Assembly: GCA_012934845.2 (NCBI GenBank)
Contig: WNNJ02002292.1
Coordinates: 62,001-126,000 of the forward strand
DNA length: 64,000 nt
Direction of reading: 5' to 3'
Source: Pomphorhynchus laevis
Lineage: Eukaryota; Acanthocephala; Palaeacanthocephala; Echinorhynchida; Pomphorhynchidae
Part shown: positions 45,061 to 56,345 of the stretch, piece by piece
Layout: each line of letters opens with the position of its first letter
Numbering within the stretch: the stretch's first letter is position 1
Position numbers and translations under genes: made by a program
The notes under the pieces: model-generated
Databases searched by the model: none
Told to the model about the DNA's origin: nothing
Seen by the model: the letters and a program-made list of their open reading frames with translations, nothing else

Positions 45061-45234
45061 AACCTCAATGAAATCAATGGATGGATATGAGGCACTCATG
45101 AAAATACAAGAGAAAATATGTCATCGTATGAAAGAAAAACGCCGCTCTATTTGCAAGACTATGTTATCTGAAATTCTGGTGTTGAATGGCGGGGTGAATG
45201 AGTATGATATATGGTCATGTATTTTAGATGTTTA
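45061..45234. other. Short spacer between Gypsy relic and PLE fragment
   Basis: Nothing recognised; AGATGTTTAAATAAATGCC near 45226 is weakly like the LTR interior. Confidence 0.3.
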
Positions 45235-45700
45235 AATAAATGCCTTGTTTTGATTTTAAATAAAATCAAACAGAAAATAGTAAAATTTATAAATCAACAA
45301 AATATTATTAAAAATAAATTTATACTCTTAAGCGGAAATCTTTTTGATAAATCTTTACTCGATAATCAAATTTTAACAGGGGAAATAAGTTATTAGCATA
45401 TATTTGTACCTGCTGCTAATTGGGTGGAGAAATATGGGCCGAAACCTGATAACATAGCAGTTCCTCCTCATGACTTCTGATCCATATTATGATACATCGT
45501 CTGTTATTTATTAGTCAATTAATAAATAATTGATTTTTTAAAATTTAAAATTTCAATTTTAACTTTTAATATAAAATTTCATAATATTCATTATTATTTA
45601 ATCATTTATTAGTTAATTAATTTTTATTTAGCATTATTTTTAATATATAAATAGTATAAAATACGTAGACTCAGTTAGATGAGCTGATTAATCACAACCG
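45235..45700 (+). mobile_element. PLE 3' end with C-terminal coding remnant
   Basis: Plus-strand coding remnant KIKQKIVKFINQQNIIKNKF, then CTCTTAAGCGGAAATC, then the RNA module (CCTGCTGCTAATTGGG, AACCTGATAACATAGCAG, 45.41-45.48 kb) and the terminus AAATACGTAGACTCAG near 45660-45680. Confidence 0.75.
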
Positions 45701-46004
45701 TTAGTTCTCACCTAAGACCCTTGTCACTATAGATATTTTTGTGGTTCAACACTCACTAAAAATATACTCACCGATTCTGAACGAAGGAGCATTTAAGACC
45801 TGCAGAGGTATACACTAATGCGTTACGAGTTGTGTATGTGTTGCGAGTTTTTCATGTCACATTATATATTTACTGTATTCAATAGATATCAAATAACAGT
45901 ATTTTATCTGGCAGAGCTTACTTAATCGTAACTTTCGTCCAACGTTAATAAGACAATTCAAATTTAAGACTTAAAAATAAGGCTAAAATTTTATTGCTTA
46001 ATAA
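45701..46004. other. Spacer; probable 3' end of the LINE-D fragment
   Basis: Read on the minus strand it would be the 3' untranslated part of the fragment that follows; no other feature. Confidence 0.3.
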
Positions 46005-46500
46005 AGATATTCATACACTGTACAAAAGGTACAAACGGTATTCAGCATAAATATAATATAAAAAGAGGCATTGCTGCATTACAGCTATTTCGTACTTATC
46101 TGTCAAATCCTTGACAGGTAAGATATTGATGAACGATGGGAAGTCGACAGCGATGAGACGAAAAGTAACGAGAAGAAAGCGGAGTTGTATGCGGATATGA
46201 ATGGTGGGCCATGAGAGTTGATCAAGATATGTGGATATGTGGTCAAAGCGACGGAGACGTAGGAGCACTCGAACGGCGGAGTTGATGATGCGTTGTAGGG
46301 TAGGATGATTTGATTTTGTAGAATTGACGAAAAGGCTGAGGCAGTCATCGATTTTAGGAAAGAAAAGCGATGAAATAAGAGACATACAAGAACGGAATTC
46401 GATAATGGAGCGGATACGGCGGATGCCACTTAGAATTAAGCTAGATGAGCGGACCACTTCACGGACGAAGGGTTTAAGGGAAAGGTATTCATCGAAATGG
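46005..46500 (-). mobile_element. LINE-D: C-terminal fragment of a third non-LTR family
   Basis: Minus strand 46457-46011 is open and ends a LINE ORF2. It holds LQRIINSAVRVLLRLRRFDH, a close match to the common motif LQ(K/R)VQNAA(A/V)R.. of Jockey- and CR1/L2-type elements, followed by STYLDQLSWPTIHIRIQLRF. It is 5' truncated, as is usual for LINEs, and joins LINE-A copy 6 tail to head on the right. Confidence 0.75.
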
Positions 46501-46509
46501 AATCCTAAA

Positions 46510-47076
46510 TGCAGTCTTGTACATCAGCCGATTCTTTTCAAGATAAAAAGATCAGTTATCCCCATCCAATCTTATTCTAAACTCTTAAAAACCGCAGGTG
46601 GTAGTTTTCATTTCGCTTCTGCAACAAAAGAGAAACTTAAGGACTAGCACTATTCTCTATTTTGCAACCTCATCACTACCCATATTCACTAGTTAAGTAA
46701 AATATCCTGGGATTCACCGTTACGGTGAGCTGGTCGGCGAAAGCTGACCAGCTTTCGCTGGTCAGCTTTCGTCTAGAGGACGTCCCCTAGAGCAAATACT
46801 AAGGTTTGTCAAGCTCCTTATATCGAGATTACCGACCATAGTCTGCATCGACTGGAATCTTATGTTGTTGAGAGACCCCAAATGGTTCAGTCGGAGGGCG
46901 GTGCGCTGGTCCGACCGGGGATCAGATCCCTATGGGTATGAGGCCGGGAAAATGTTACAGTGAAGACGTAAATTTAAGCATGTCTAGCTAAGATGAAGTT
47001 ACTGAGGATTTATCTTTAATTTAGTTTGCTTTTCTCTTTGACGATGGTTCTATAATTAAAGAAAATCTTTATTTAT
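46510..47076 (+). mobile_element. LINE-A copy 6, 3' fragment
   Basis: Begins inside the reverse transcriptase tail (ACATCAGCCGATTCTTTTCA) and ends AAAGAAAATCTTTATTTATA. It contains a deletion with a local inverted duplication: GAAAGCTGACCAGC at 46739-46752 and its complement at 46757-46770. Copy 7 begins within about 15 bases after it. Confidence 0.8.
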
Positions 47077-47089
47077 ATGTTACAGTTCA

Positions 47090-50000
47090 ACAAATTTTAA
47101 CAATTACAGTAGTGCATTTTTTGCTATAATGGTGTGTGCAAGTAATGCATCAGAATTTTCCACAAATAATCCTCGAAGCAAGGTAAGCAAAGATTTGATA
47201 TTTTTCAAAAACGAAGACATGGATGAGCTACTTCCTGTCAAGAAATTGGTAAACGTAATTACCGTTACGCCGGTTATTCCTACTTCGAAAAATAATTATT
47301 CTAAGACTAGTTACTAGAACTCTGCTCGATCTATCGGAAATTCGTATACGATTTCTTTTGTTTACTCAGATATAGCGAAAGAATACTCGAAATTTTTTAA
47401 CGAAAAATTGGCACACAAAGGTACCATTATATTCAAGCCTATCATGGCTTTAATAAAAATAACAAATATCCTACCTGACCTAGATAAGTTAGATCTCTGA
47501 GCTCTAGAAAAGTTATATAACATCACAAGCATACAATTCATCAAAGATAAGGGAACATCCCCTACCCATAGCTTTTGGCAATACTATAGAAGAAAACGCA
47601 AGCCAACTTGATAACTCTGCCTCTTCTGAGAATGCAACTTAAAATTCGTTCACATTAGCAGTGAAGACTTCACTTACACCCATTGCAACCTATACCATTG
47701 CTGGAGGAATTGGGGTTCGTGCTGTAGCAGAGCTAAAATCTGCGGAGTTTGTGGATCAGGCTAGGAAGATCACAATTCAGACACTAGTAAAGTCAAGTCA
47801 AATTGCACCAACTGTGGACAACATCCTACCTGGTCCAGAAAATGTCAAGCTTTCAAGACATGCAAAAAGACATTATAATCTCTCGGCAGATCCTTTATTC
47901 GTCCCCGAATAGCAATTTAAACGATGCTATCTTTTCTGCTCATAGTGAAGAAGAAATAATCAACACTACAAACCTGAAAAATCAGGAAAATATCAAAACA
48001 GTTGAGGACCTAATTTACCGGCTTGTCTATGCCATGCTGTCGCCTCCTACTGTCTCAACTCTTGCAATTAATATGTCTAATAAGAAACCTTCTTCTATCA
48101 CTGGCACATCAACTCTTCACATTTCAAAAAAGGCAAGAATTGGGTAGTCTCCAATTCGGAAAATAATGATACTATAGACTCCGGCAAAGTAGGAGCAACT
48201 GGTCCCTTATTTTAGACTAGAGGGAGGAATAGATACCTATTTCTGCTGGGCCAATTAACAGGATCTACTGCTCCTCTTAGTAACATCAATGCATGGGAAG
48301 TAATTCCGAACCTTTTACACTGAATCTTATATAGTTGAATTTGGGAGGTGCTTCTGCCCTTAGCCTTCTATCTGTCCGAGATGCAGATGTTATAGTCCTT
48401 CAGGAGACTATATCTATCTGTTCCCCATGACATTACTCGATTTCTACCTAAACTTATCAGCACCCTTTATACTCCGTATATAACCCCATCTCACTTCTCT
48501 TCATTTCCAAGTCTTCTAATCTTAGTTGAGTGCTCTTTAAGATCTTCCCTCTTACTAAATTATTCTAGTCCTGCACTGTCTTGTTTAGTTATATCAATTT
48601 GTAAGGACGGTAAACGCTTCAGCATAGCCAATGTATATATTCGGTCGGAAGTGATTCACAATAACCGTGATCTATTAGAACTTATATTGGAGAAAGCAGG
48701 TATGACATGTTACCTAGAGACTCCAACGATATAACTAGTAGCTGGATTTTCGCAGCACTCCGCAGAGCCAAAAATAAATATCTTATCCCCCACTTTTCAT
48801 TACACAACAACTAATTCTTTACTCGACATACTGTATTGAGCAGTCGCTCTAGCAATCATCCACCTCACACGACCTACTCCGTTGGCAGTTAGAGGAAGAT
48901 ACGTTGCTTAGTAGGCAGTTTAATTTCGATCCAATCTGAGTGGCATGTTTCCAAGCAATTATCCAAATCTTTCTTGTTGTAGGAAACGCGAGTCTGTTCC
49001 GATTCAACTCCTATATCTCTTTGGAAACTACTGCGATATTTTTGACCACCTATAAATGTCGCATATTCAATCCCACTGCGACAACACTTAAGGTCCTAAC
49101 AAAAATGCTACACCTTCATAATCTCTCTGTTTCCCTCAGACAGGCATTTTCGCAAGAATATTGAAGTTCTATATATAGATTCCAGCTGAGTAGGGATGGG
49201 ACGAGCCATTATCGTATTAACCTTTCTCAGTCTTTATTCTAGAAGATAATCAAGAAGGATAAGTTTGTCTGCTGGAATGATAGGGCATCGGGTTGAATTA
49301 GTAGATTATACCTTGATAAAGTTTTAGAGGAGCCATTATTTCTACATAATTATGGAATCACTCAATCTTTCAAACCAATGTCATCTTGGGGTGACTTCCG
49401 GAGTAGGAACTTATCCGTTACGGATATTCTGAATTCCTGGGGACACCCTTCCAGGCTTTCCTAAAACCCAAACGTCACACGCCACTCCTGTCTGGTAAGC
49501 GAAATGAGGTCGCCATTACAATGCTATTAGCCTCACCCTCCGATGCTTCCTGGCATCAACATTATTCGGATGATATTTTTACCCAAGAAAAAATCGATGA
49601 CTTACCCTAAAGATCTGCGGCTCATTTCGATTCAAAACTCCCTCATCTTCATTTACAAAAAAGCGCTTGAGGGTAAAATCCGCGATCATTTAATTAAGCG
49701 AAATTTAATCACTCCAGGTTTTCATGGATTTGTAAAAATCGCTCGGTTTATTCTGAAATTAGTGGTGTATCGGTTTTGCCAAGATAACACTCGCCAGCTT
49801 ACTATGGCTGTTTTTATCAAATTGTCCGATGTGTTTGACCGTATCACCATCCCTTCTGTTATCTCTTATATCAGGTCCCTCGGGTTGAATGTGATAATTG
49901 TTAACAGGTGAAGACTTTGCTGTATACCAAGCGATTCTTCTATGAAGACAGTACCTGACGCACATTTTTTATGCCCTACTACATGTGTGCCTAAAGACTT

Positions 50001-50800
50001 TCCTTTCCTCATATCTTATAACTTACTGTTTCAATTGTACTTTTGAAACCTTTTATGCACGATCAACATATTGTGGTATACACTAATGATGCCACACCCC
50101 TTGTTTCTGGCTCATATGCAAAGATGTAGTCTCGGAGATCATCCGCTTCTTTTTAAGATTAAATGACTAGCTGCTTCATATTATCTACTTCTCAACTCCA
50201 CCAAATCATAGGTGGTATTCTTTAATCACAGGTGGTAGTCTTTCATGGCACTCGTGCAACAAACAGAAAATTTAAGAGACTAGCACTCTCTGCTCTCTCC
50301 TCCATTTTGCAGAATCAACCACTCGTATTCTTCATTATCGAGTAAGATACTTGCGTTTACATTACGGTTAAATGGCCGTCTGGATCATACTTGAATAAGT
50401 TCAAAAGTGTTCTGAAGAGAGCTAGATACGCCCTGAAACGGCCCAACATCTGACATTAAGAGGCAGTGCTCAGGTACGCCTTTGGAATACCTGGGCAATA
50501 TTAGTCTTATCCCCTAGAGGACGTCTCCCAGAGCAAATACTAAGGTTTCACAAGCTCTTAATATCGAGATTACCTTCCATTGTCCGCCTCGACTGGACTC
50601 TGAGGTGTGTGGAGACCTTGAGTGGTTCAGCCGGTAGGCGGCGTGTTTGTGCATGCTGGAGGGTGCTGATCACCCAGTCAGTTCTAATGGATATAAGAAT
50701 TGTGAATTAGAAAAATGTTATTATCCTGACATTTGGTCGTTGTTTTATTCGTTTCATATTTGGTTTATATTTTGAATGTAAATGAATCTCTACCTATTTA
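47090..50800 (+). mobile_element. LINE-A copy 7, full length but heavily decayed
   Basis: ORF1 starts at ATG 47129 and shows DELLPVKKLVNVITV, knuckle relics near 47690-47850 (CTNCGQHPTWSRKC-like), and ends near 48230. ORF2 starts near 48290 with the LNL..W endonuclease start; a degraded reverse transcriptase follows at 49.54-50.1 kb (AVFIKLSDVFDRI; the QGSPL and YADD boxes are lost). It ends near 50800. Many stops and frame changes make it older than copies 3 and 5. Confidence 0.8.
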
Positions 50801-50897
50801 GAGATATCGCTGTTTAGGCACAGCTTATACACGCAAATGGAAGATGGCTTTATTGTCAAATTTCAACTTTAAGCAAATTAAAATTTACGAAATATGT

Positions 50898-51384
50898 AAA
50901 TTGAATTGATATCTCTAATCGTTTTACGTCAGGCAAAATCACAAGCATCATATTCGTTATTAAATTTTTAAATTGAATTGATATCTAATCGTTTTATGTC
51001 AGACAAAACCGTTTACGTCAGGCAAAATCACAAGCATCATATTCGTTATTGAATTTTTAAATTGAATTGATATCTAATCGTTTTATATCAGACAAAACCG
51101 TTAACACCAGGCAAAATCACAATCATCAGATTCGTTATTAAATTTATAAATTGAATTGATATCTAATCGTTTTATATCAGACAAAACCGTTAACGCAAGG
51201 CAAAATCACAATCATCAGATTCGTTATTACATTTATAAATTGAATTGATATCTCTAATCGTTTTACGTCAGGCAAAATCACAAGCATCGGATTCGTTATT
51301 AAATTTATAAATCGAATTGATATCTAATCGTTTTATATCAGACAAAACGTTTACGTCAGACAAAATCACAAACATCAGATTTGT
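50898..51384 (+). repeat. Minisatellite with 72- and 89-bp units
   Basis: Six units start with TTGAATTGATATCT near 50901, 50973, 51062, 51151, 51240 and 51312, giving steps of 72, 89, 89, 89 and 72. The longer unit has an extra 17 bases (ATATCAGACAAAACCGT-like), itself a partial duplicate of the GTCAGGCAAAATC part. No gene inside. Confidence 0.85.
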
Positions 51385-51717
51385 TTGTGCTTATTAAGTA
51401 GATTGTATCAATAATATCAATAATTGTATCGGTTATAATTAATTCTGATTGATTATCCGTTTTGAATAATTTAAATCATTGTAAATCAATTTATATCTTA
51501 TCAGGATAATAAAATTGTCTTAATTTTCACTCTTTAATTTTAAAAGTACAAATGATATCGGTTACAAATGATAACTGATTGATAACTGATTTATATCTTA
51601 TCAAGATATAAATATCTTATCAATTTATATCTTATCAGGATATTTTAATCGTATCTTAATTTTCACTCTCCAGCTAATGAAAATCATTTTACTCTAAAAG
51701 GTAGAATCGTATACACA
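51385..51717. other. Upstream region of the SGNH-like gene
   Basis: AT-rich with a duplicated phrase CTTAATTTTCACTCT (near 51517 and 51656) and repeated TTTATATCTTATCA. No clear promoter or splice site. Confidence 0.35.
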
Positions 51718-52713
51718 ATGAGCAACTCTACCAGTATAAGTGATCATGTTGAGAGCACTTGTAAAGACAAGCTTATTGAGGTGATCAATGGATTGTTGAA
51801 GTTACAGACAAATAGCTTGATAGGTCGTTACGATCTAAAAAATGCTCTTTTACGTTTAAACAGTCCTTTAATAATTGGCGAGGGCACCGTCGATAATGAT
51901 TACCGCAGTAGAAACGCAGAAGTTATGAACGTCCTTCGACGTTTCATTCAGGTTAACAGTATGTCATACAGCCAAAGGTGTAGTTGCAACCGTGTAGAAG
52001 GTGGTGACGCCCCATTTAAATGCAAAAGCCGGGAATCCTGCATAGCATGCCTTCATACCAGACAGCTACTTCAGAACTTAATTCTTCAATTAAATCAATT
52101 TTCAAAGGAATGCAACAGCAATGGTAGTTCAATATCCGATAAACTACTTTCAAATGATACTGTAAAGCAAATTATTCTGGGCGATAGTTTGGCCAACTGC
52201 TTTAATTTCACCGGCGTCAAGATAGAGGTGTTCAGCAATCCTGGAATGATAAATAACACTATCAGTTTCATTCAGACTGTGAACAACACCGCTAACGTAA
52301 GAGCGGTACTTATTTTACTAAGTTTAAATACCATAGATCAGGAATGTGACATTCCCACAAATTTATCTAAACTACTATGGACTATTATAACCCGGATTCC
52401 TAAGGCTATTACGATTGTATGTGTTCCAAGTAAAGAAACTGCCACGAATCTAATTTCGTCGAAAATACACACGATTGTGAACTTAATCGCTAATGCATTT
52501 ATCGCCAAAGGCGAAGATCGGGTTACTTTGTTACGATACGATTTTGATGATGAATTGAAATGCATAGCAGAAGATGACGTTGATTATATTGTTAAATTAA
52601 TGAGAAATATGGACGATAGCCTAATAAATGCTCCTCAATCCAAACCACCCGACTTTGACTCAGTGGGAGAGGTCTGCCTGCCCAATTTTCTCGGTTCTAT
52701 CGAAAATAAATAA
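51718..52713 (+). CDS. 331-residue protein with SGNH-like core and Cys cluster
   Basis: An intact frame in an otherwise decayed neighbourhood. A cysteine cluster lies at C88, C90, C102, C108 and C111. The second half looks like a flavodoxin-like SGNH fold: QIILGDSLANC (GDS at 155-157, block I), VFSNPGMINNTISFIQ (171-186), then VLILLSLNTID (197-207) in place of the usual GTND block, and PKAITIVCVPS (228-238). The catalytic Asp-His pair near the C-terminus is not seen, so enzyme activity is doubtful. Similar GDS-type domains occur in ORF1 of some CR1/L2 LINEs and in host proteins. It has no reverse transcriptase neighbour. AATAAA overlaps the stop region. It may be a host gene or a domesticated element ORF. 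Confidence 0.55.
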   Translation: MSNSTSISDHVESTCKDKLIEVINGLLKLQTNSLIGRYDLKNALLRLNSPLIIGEGTVDNDYRSRNAEVMNVLRRFIQVNSMSYSQRCSCNRVEGGDAPFKCKSRESCIACLHTRQLLQNLILQLNQFSKECNSNGSSISDKLLSNDTVKQIILGDSLANCFNFTGVKIEVFSNPGMINNTISFIQTVNNTANVRAVLILLSLNTIDQECDIPTNLSKLLWTIITRIPKAITIVCVPSKETATNLISSKIHTIVNLIANAFIAKGEDRVTLLRYDFDDELKCIAEDDVDYIVKLMRNMDDSLINAPQSKPPDFDSVGEVCLPNFLGSIENK

Positions 52714-53514
52714 ATTTCTTAAATGACTGCTGCAAATGACGAATTCAAATTTTGATTTCGTTTCTTAAAAGGCATATAAGCGCTTAAAACACTAGAACTG
52801 GAAAGCTCTGTCAATCAAAACAAATAATAATTGGTTATTACTTTTGATAATATAAAAACTGAATTTAACAACCAAATGTTAACTGAATTTATCCACAAAT
52901 AATTCATTTTAGTTTATTTCTATTTTTTAATTCAACAGGTTCGAGGCTGCAATGGATACCGGATGATGTTAAGGAAGCCTTGATGATTCAGTTGACCTGG
53001 CCGTGACGAAAGTGCCGGTCTGTTGATATGTGACAATCTAATCAGTATCTTCCAAACTTGTCAATCTGTACACCAGAGTGACAGCGATACGATGCACATT
53101 CTGCTAGATCTAGTCGAATACTCGTGGAGATGCGGATGGCTTTGTCGTCTAGTAAAATTAATTAAATATATTAATAAAATGTAATACTTCCAGCTCCATA
53201 CACCTCAACTCACTACACGCCAGATTTAAGCCTGATATAAAAATCGCTAAATGATACAAACACTTTGGTTCAGTTGATTGTCAATTTTGCTAGATCACAC
53301 AAGGTAATTTCGCAGCAGAAGCCAGCTACGGTATCATTTCTAAATTACTTCAAACTCCATTTAACTTTACTAACAGCATACCTGATTTAAGCCTGATATA
53401 TTAATATTGTTTCGTCCGTTACTACCGTGCAATGGTACACCCGGACTCATCAGAAGGCTGTGTATCTCTGTAGTTTCCTTGTGAACACTATTTACATTTT
53501 CAGATTCGAATTTT
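52714..53514. other. Non-coding stretch with a 55-bp direct repeat
   Basis: The phrase ATTTAAGCCTGATAT and its surroundings occur at about 53190-53246 and 53350-53405. No gene recognised. Confidence 0.4.
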
Positions 53515-53761
53515 GATCGGTGGTTATGTTTTCTACAATATATTTTCTAATATATTTACTTAAATCTGATCCTATTATTTCTTTACTTTTAGAATTATTT
53601 AAAAGTCTACCTATATTTATGATATCTATACATTTATTAATGAATAAATGTATAAATTTTATTACTATTCCCATATTTGAATTCATTTCTTTACACATTA
53701 AACTGATTCACATTAAACTGGGTTTTTTCGATCGGTAGTTATATTTTCTACAATATATTTT
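53515..53761 (-). mobile_element. PLE internal fragment between 32-bp direct repeats
   Basis: Minus strand reads FINKCIDIINIGRLLNNSKS and KEIIGSDLSKYI, the linker part of the PLE protein. It is bounded by GATCGGTGGTTATGTTTTCT (53515) and GATCGGTAGTTATATTTTCT (53730); the repeats are 32 bases with two differences. Confidence 0.75.
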
Positions 53762-53971
53762 ATATAAGTTTATCAAAAATATACATTTTCTGCATCAACT
53801 TTAATATAAACTATGAAACCCAAAATTACAATAGTTGACACCGAAATTACAATTCGTTTTTAACTGTAAACTTCTGATCAAATATAGATGAATGAAATGT
53901 TTAAATAGATGACTTGATTAAATAATTATATTCTTCATTCAAATCAATATTAGAATAAAGGATATTTTTAT

Positions 53972-54240
53972 TAATTTAATACATTTATATACCTTTCTTT
54001 AATAGTATAAAAGGATTATTACACAATATACCCTTCATTTTCCAAAATATATTTCATTTATTTTACAAAAATACCCTTCATTTTCAAAAATATATTTCAT
54101 TTATATTCTATTCAAATATCCATTTGAACGAAGGATGATTGAGTAAAATTATCCTTAAAAATTATCATAAGTTACTATGAAAAGTTTGTGTAATAATCCT
54201 TTTATACTATTAAAGAAATGTGTATGAATGTATTAAATTA
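53972..54240. mobile_element. MITE-like element with 55-bp terminal inverted repeats
   Basis: The left end TTAATTTAATACATT... AGGATTATTACACAA (to about 54028) pairs with the right end from about 54186 to 54240, with four or five mismatches. The centre holds a duplicated ACCCTTCATTTTC and no ORF. TTAA at both ends would fit a TTAA target as in piggyBac-type elements, but this is uncertain. Confidence 0.65.
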
Positions 54241-54504
54241 AGCAATACAATAGCCTGCGGCGTATGTACAGCGACTGCAACGGACGCGTTTCAGTCAAGC
54301 TTCACGATTTGCAGACGTAGAAAGATACGAAACTGCTCAAACTATTACGAAGACAGCTAAACCATTTGCTTACACTGCTATTTAAATATAAATTCTATTA
54401 TGAAAAATATATAAAAAATGTATAGAATAAAAATTTCGAACTGATTCAAATATCCACCTTATCTTTATTCGCATTATCTATAATTATTATAAACAGTTAT
54501 TTAT

Positions 54505-54576
54505 GACCCCGACGAGACTTGAACTCGCAACCTTCTGATCTGGAGTCAGACGCGCTACCAATTGCGCCACGGAGTC
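54505..54576 (-). tRNA. tRNA-Trp (anticodon CCA)
   Basis: A 72-nt cloverleaf on the minus strand: acceptor stem GACTCCG/CGGGGTC (one G-U), D-arm GGCGCAATTGGTAGCGC, anticodon arm TCTGA-CTCCAGA-TCAGA with CCA at positions 34-36, and T-arm GCGAGTTCAAGTCTCGT. A- and B-box promoters are internal. No intron and no encoded CCA end. It looks functional. Confidence 0.95.
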
Positions 54577-55974
54577 GATGATAACCAAAACAATTCTTTC
54601 TAGTAACTGATTTTGAAACTAGCGAATATAAAGTTTCAACTGATTTAATACCATAGGATTTGTAATAACATTAAAAATTAACATTTGCTTTGTGAAATTT
54701 ATTGGAATCTCTCTTATTGTTGAATAATTTAAAATAGAAATATTTTAAAATATTAAAATATTTAATATATTAAAATAGAAATTAATTATAGTATAATAAT
54801 TAAATTAATTACATACAATCATTTTGAATGTATAATGCCTATCCCTTAAAAAGTATCTGATTTTTCACATATAATATAAATTTACTTGTTTTATTTCCTT
54901 AAATACTTATTAACATGAGCTATTTTCTTACTATTACTAGATATTTCAGTTCCAATATTTATTGCCATTGCAAAACTATCCATATGCAAAAGCAAATGTT
55001 TCAAGATTGAATTGTCTTACATTACGACTACGTTAAATTGTTCACGAATTCTATATTCATATTGACACATAGGCTATCACAAGTTTATTATGTAAAAATT
55101 CGTTAATTCATGTTTACAGAAAAGAAAAAATATATATTTTTAATTTTTCTTCTCTGTAGACAATTTTGTCAATGATTTTGCCCAGCCGAAAGGCGGAAAA
55201 TAATACTCTTCATTACGATATTATATTGTCATCATCAATAATTCCATACAGTAATTTCATTTAATCATTTTATATTTTGGTTTTAACTCTGCCATAAGCG
55301 TTCCCAAGCCCATGCCGAGAAAGGAGAAGGGCTGGCGATAGACTTCGTGGCAAGCCAGTCGTAAAACAAAATCGTTGCATCAACATTATGAAATGATGTC
55401 TCAGTGAACTTCGCGAAAGCGACGACAATGGTACTGCCACGTTCTTCGTGCAAACCAACATCAACCATCAATAAGGCTTATTGACGTGACAGTGGAAAAA
55501 GCGGACTCTCTAACGAAGTGGAACAAACGCTGAAGAAAAAGAAGAAAGAAAAATATTTTATATTTTGGCTTTAGAATAATCTGCAATGCAATAATACAAG
55601 TTAATGCTTCACGCTATTTTACTGATAAAAATATAATGAAGATATTCATATTTAAAATGCCAATTTGGTCTTTTACATTGCGTTGACTAAGGAAATATGT
55701 TCTTCGTTGAATAAAGAAAGAAGTTCAATACTAAAGTTTTATTTTGTAGGAATTTAAAACATATTTAAAGTACTTTTATAAGGATGAATGAATCTATCTT
55801 TAACACATTTATATAAAAGTATAAAAACGAAGATACGTAATTAAGCACACTTCTATAGTGGTAATTCTACTGCTCAAAAATCCAGGCGATTTGAATATAA
55901 TCGAATAATTAAAAAGATTTATTGTAGTAGTATGTTCTGTTGCCTCATATGGCACCGAATGATGGCCAAATTAC
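54577..55974. other. AT-rich stretch without recognised genes
   Basis: Overlapping short open frames on the minus strand near 55270-55471 have coding-like composition (ALLLSRHGLGNAYG, or FAKFTETSFHNVDATILF in another frame), but no family was recognised. Confidence 0.35.
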
Positions 55975-56345
55975 AAAAAGGGCCGAAAATCGCTGTCACG
56001 GAGAGTAACTTGCCTGGGCCATGTGCGCAACACCGAAATCCGACAGTGGTATAGTGTTGCGTAAATTAAAGAATACATGCGAGAAGCCCGTCTTCGATAG
56101 TTCGGCCACAATCTGCGTGCAACTGATAAATCAATAGCTAAAGCAGGTCTGATCATTTAAGTAGATAGTAAACGTTCAAAAGGACGACTAAAACAGCGAT
56201 GGCTCGACACATTATACAAGGATTTACAAGCTGCTCGATTGCACCCGCATCCGGCCCACACCAGTGCGAACCTGATGACCCGTACATTGAAAACCGACTC
56301 AACTTTCATACGGAATAAACTTCATAAGAAGAAGCATATTTATTG
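55975..56345 (+). mobile_element. RTE-type LINE, ORF2 C-terminal remnant
   Basis: The plus strand reads REARLR.FGHNLRATDKSIA, then SKRSKGRLKQRWLDTLYKDL, close to the common tail (LRWYGHVLR, GRPKKRW.DT) of RTE/BovB-type and related ORF2 proteins, ending near IRNKLHKKK. A few stops interrupt it; 5' truncated. Confidence 0.75.

Noticed and set aside
50898-51384. CRISPR array
   Set aside because: The repeats are 72 and 89 bp with no unique spacers, in a eukaryotic context: a minisatellite.
55270-55471. Small protein genes on the minus strand
   Set aside because: Two overlapping frames of about 62-64 codons with no recognisable domain, no splice or polyadenylation signals, and neighbouring sequence that looks like decayed repeat.
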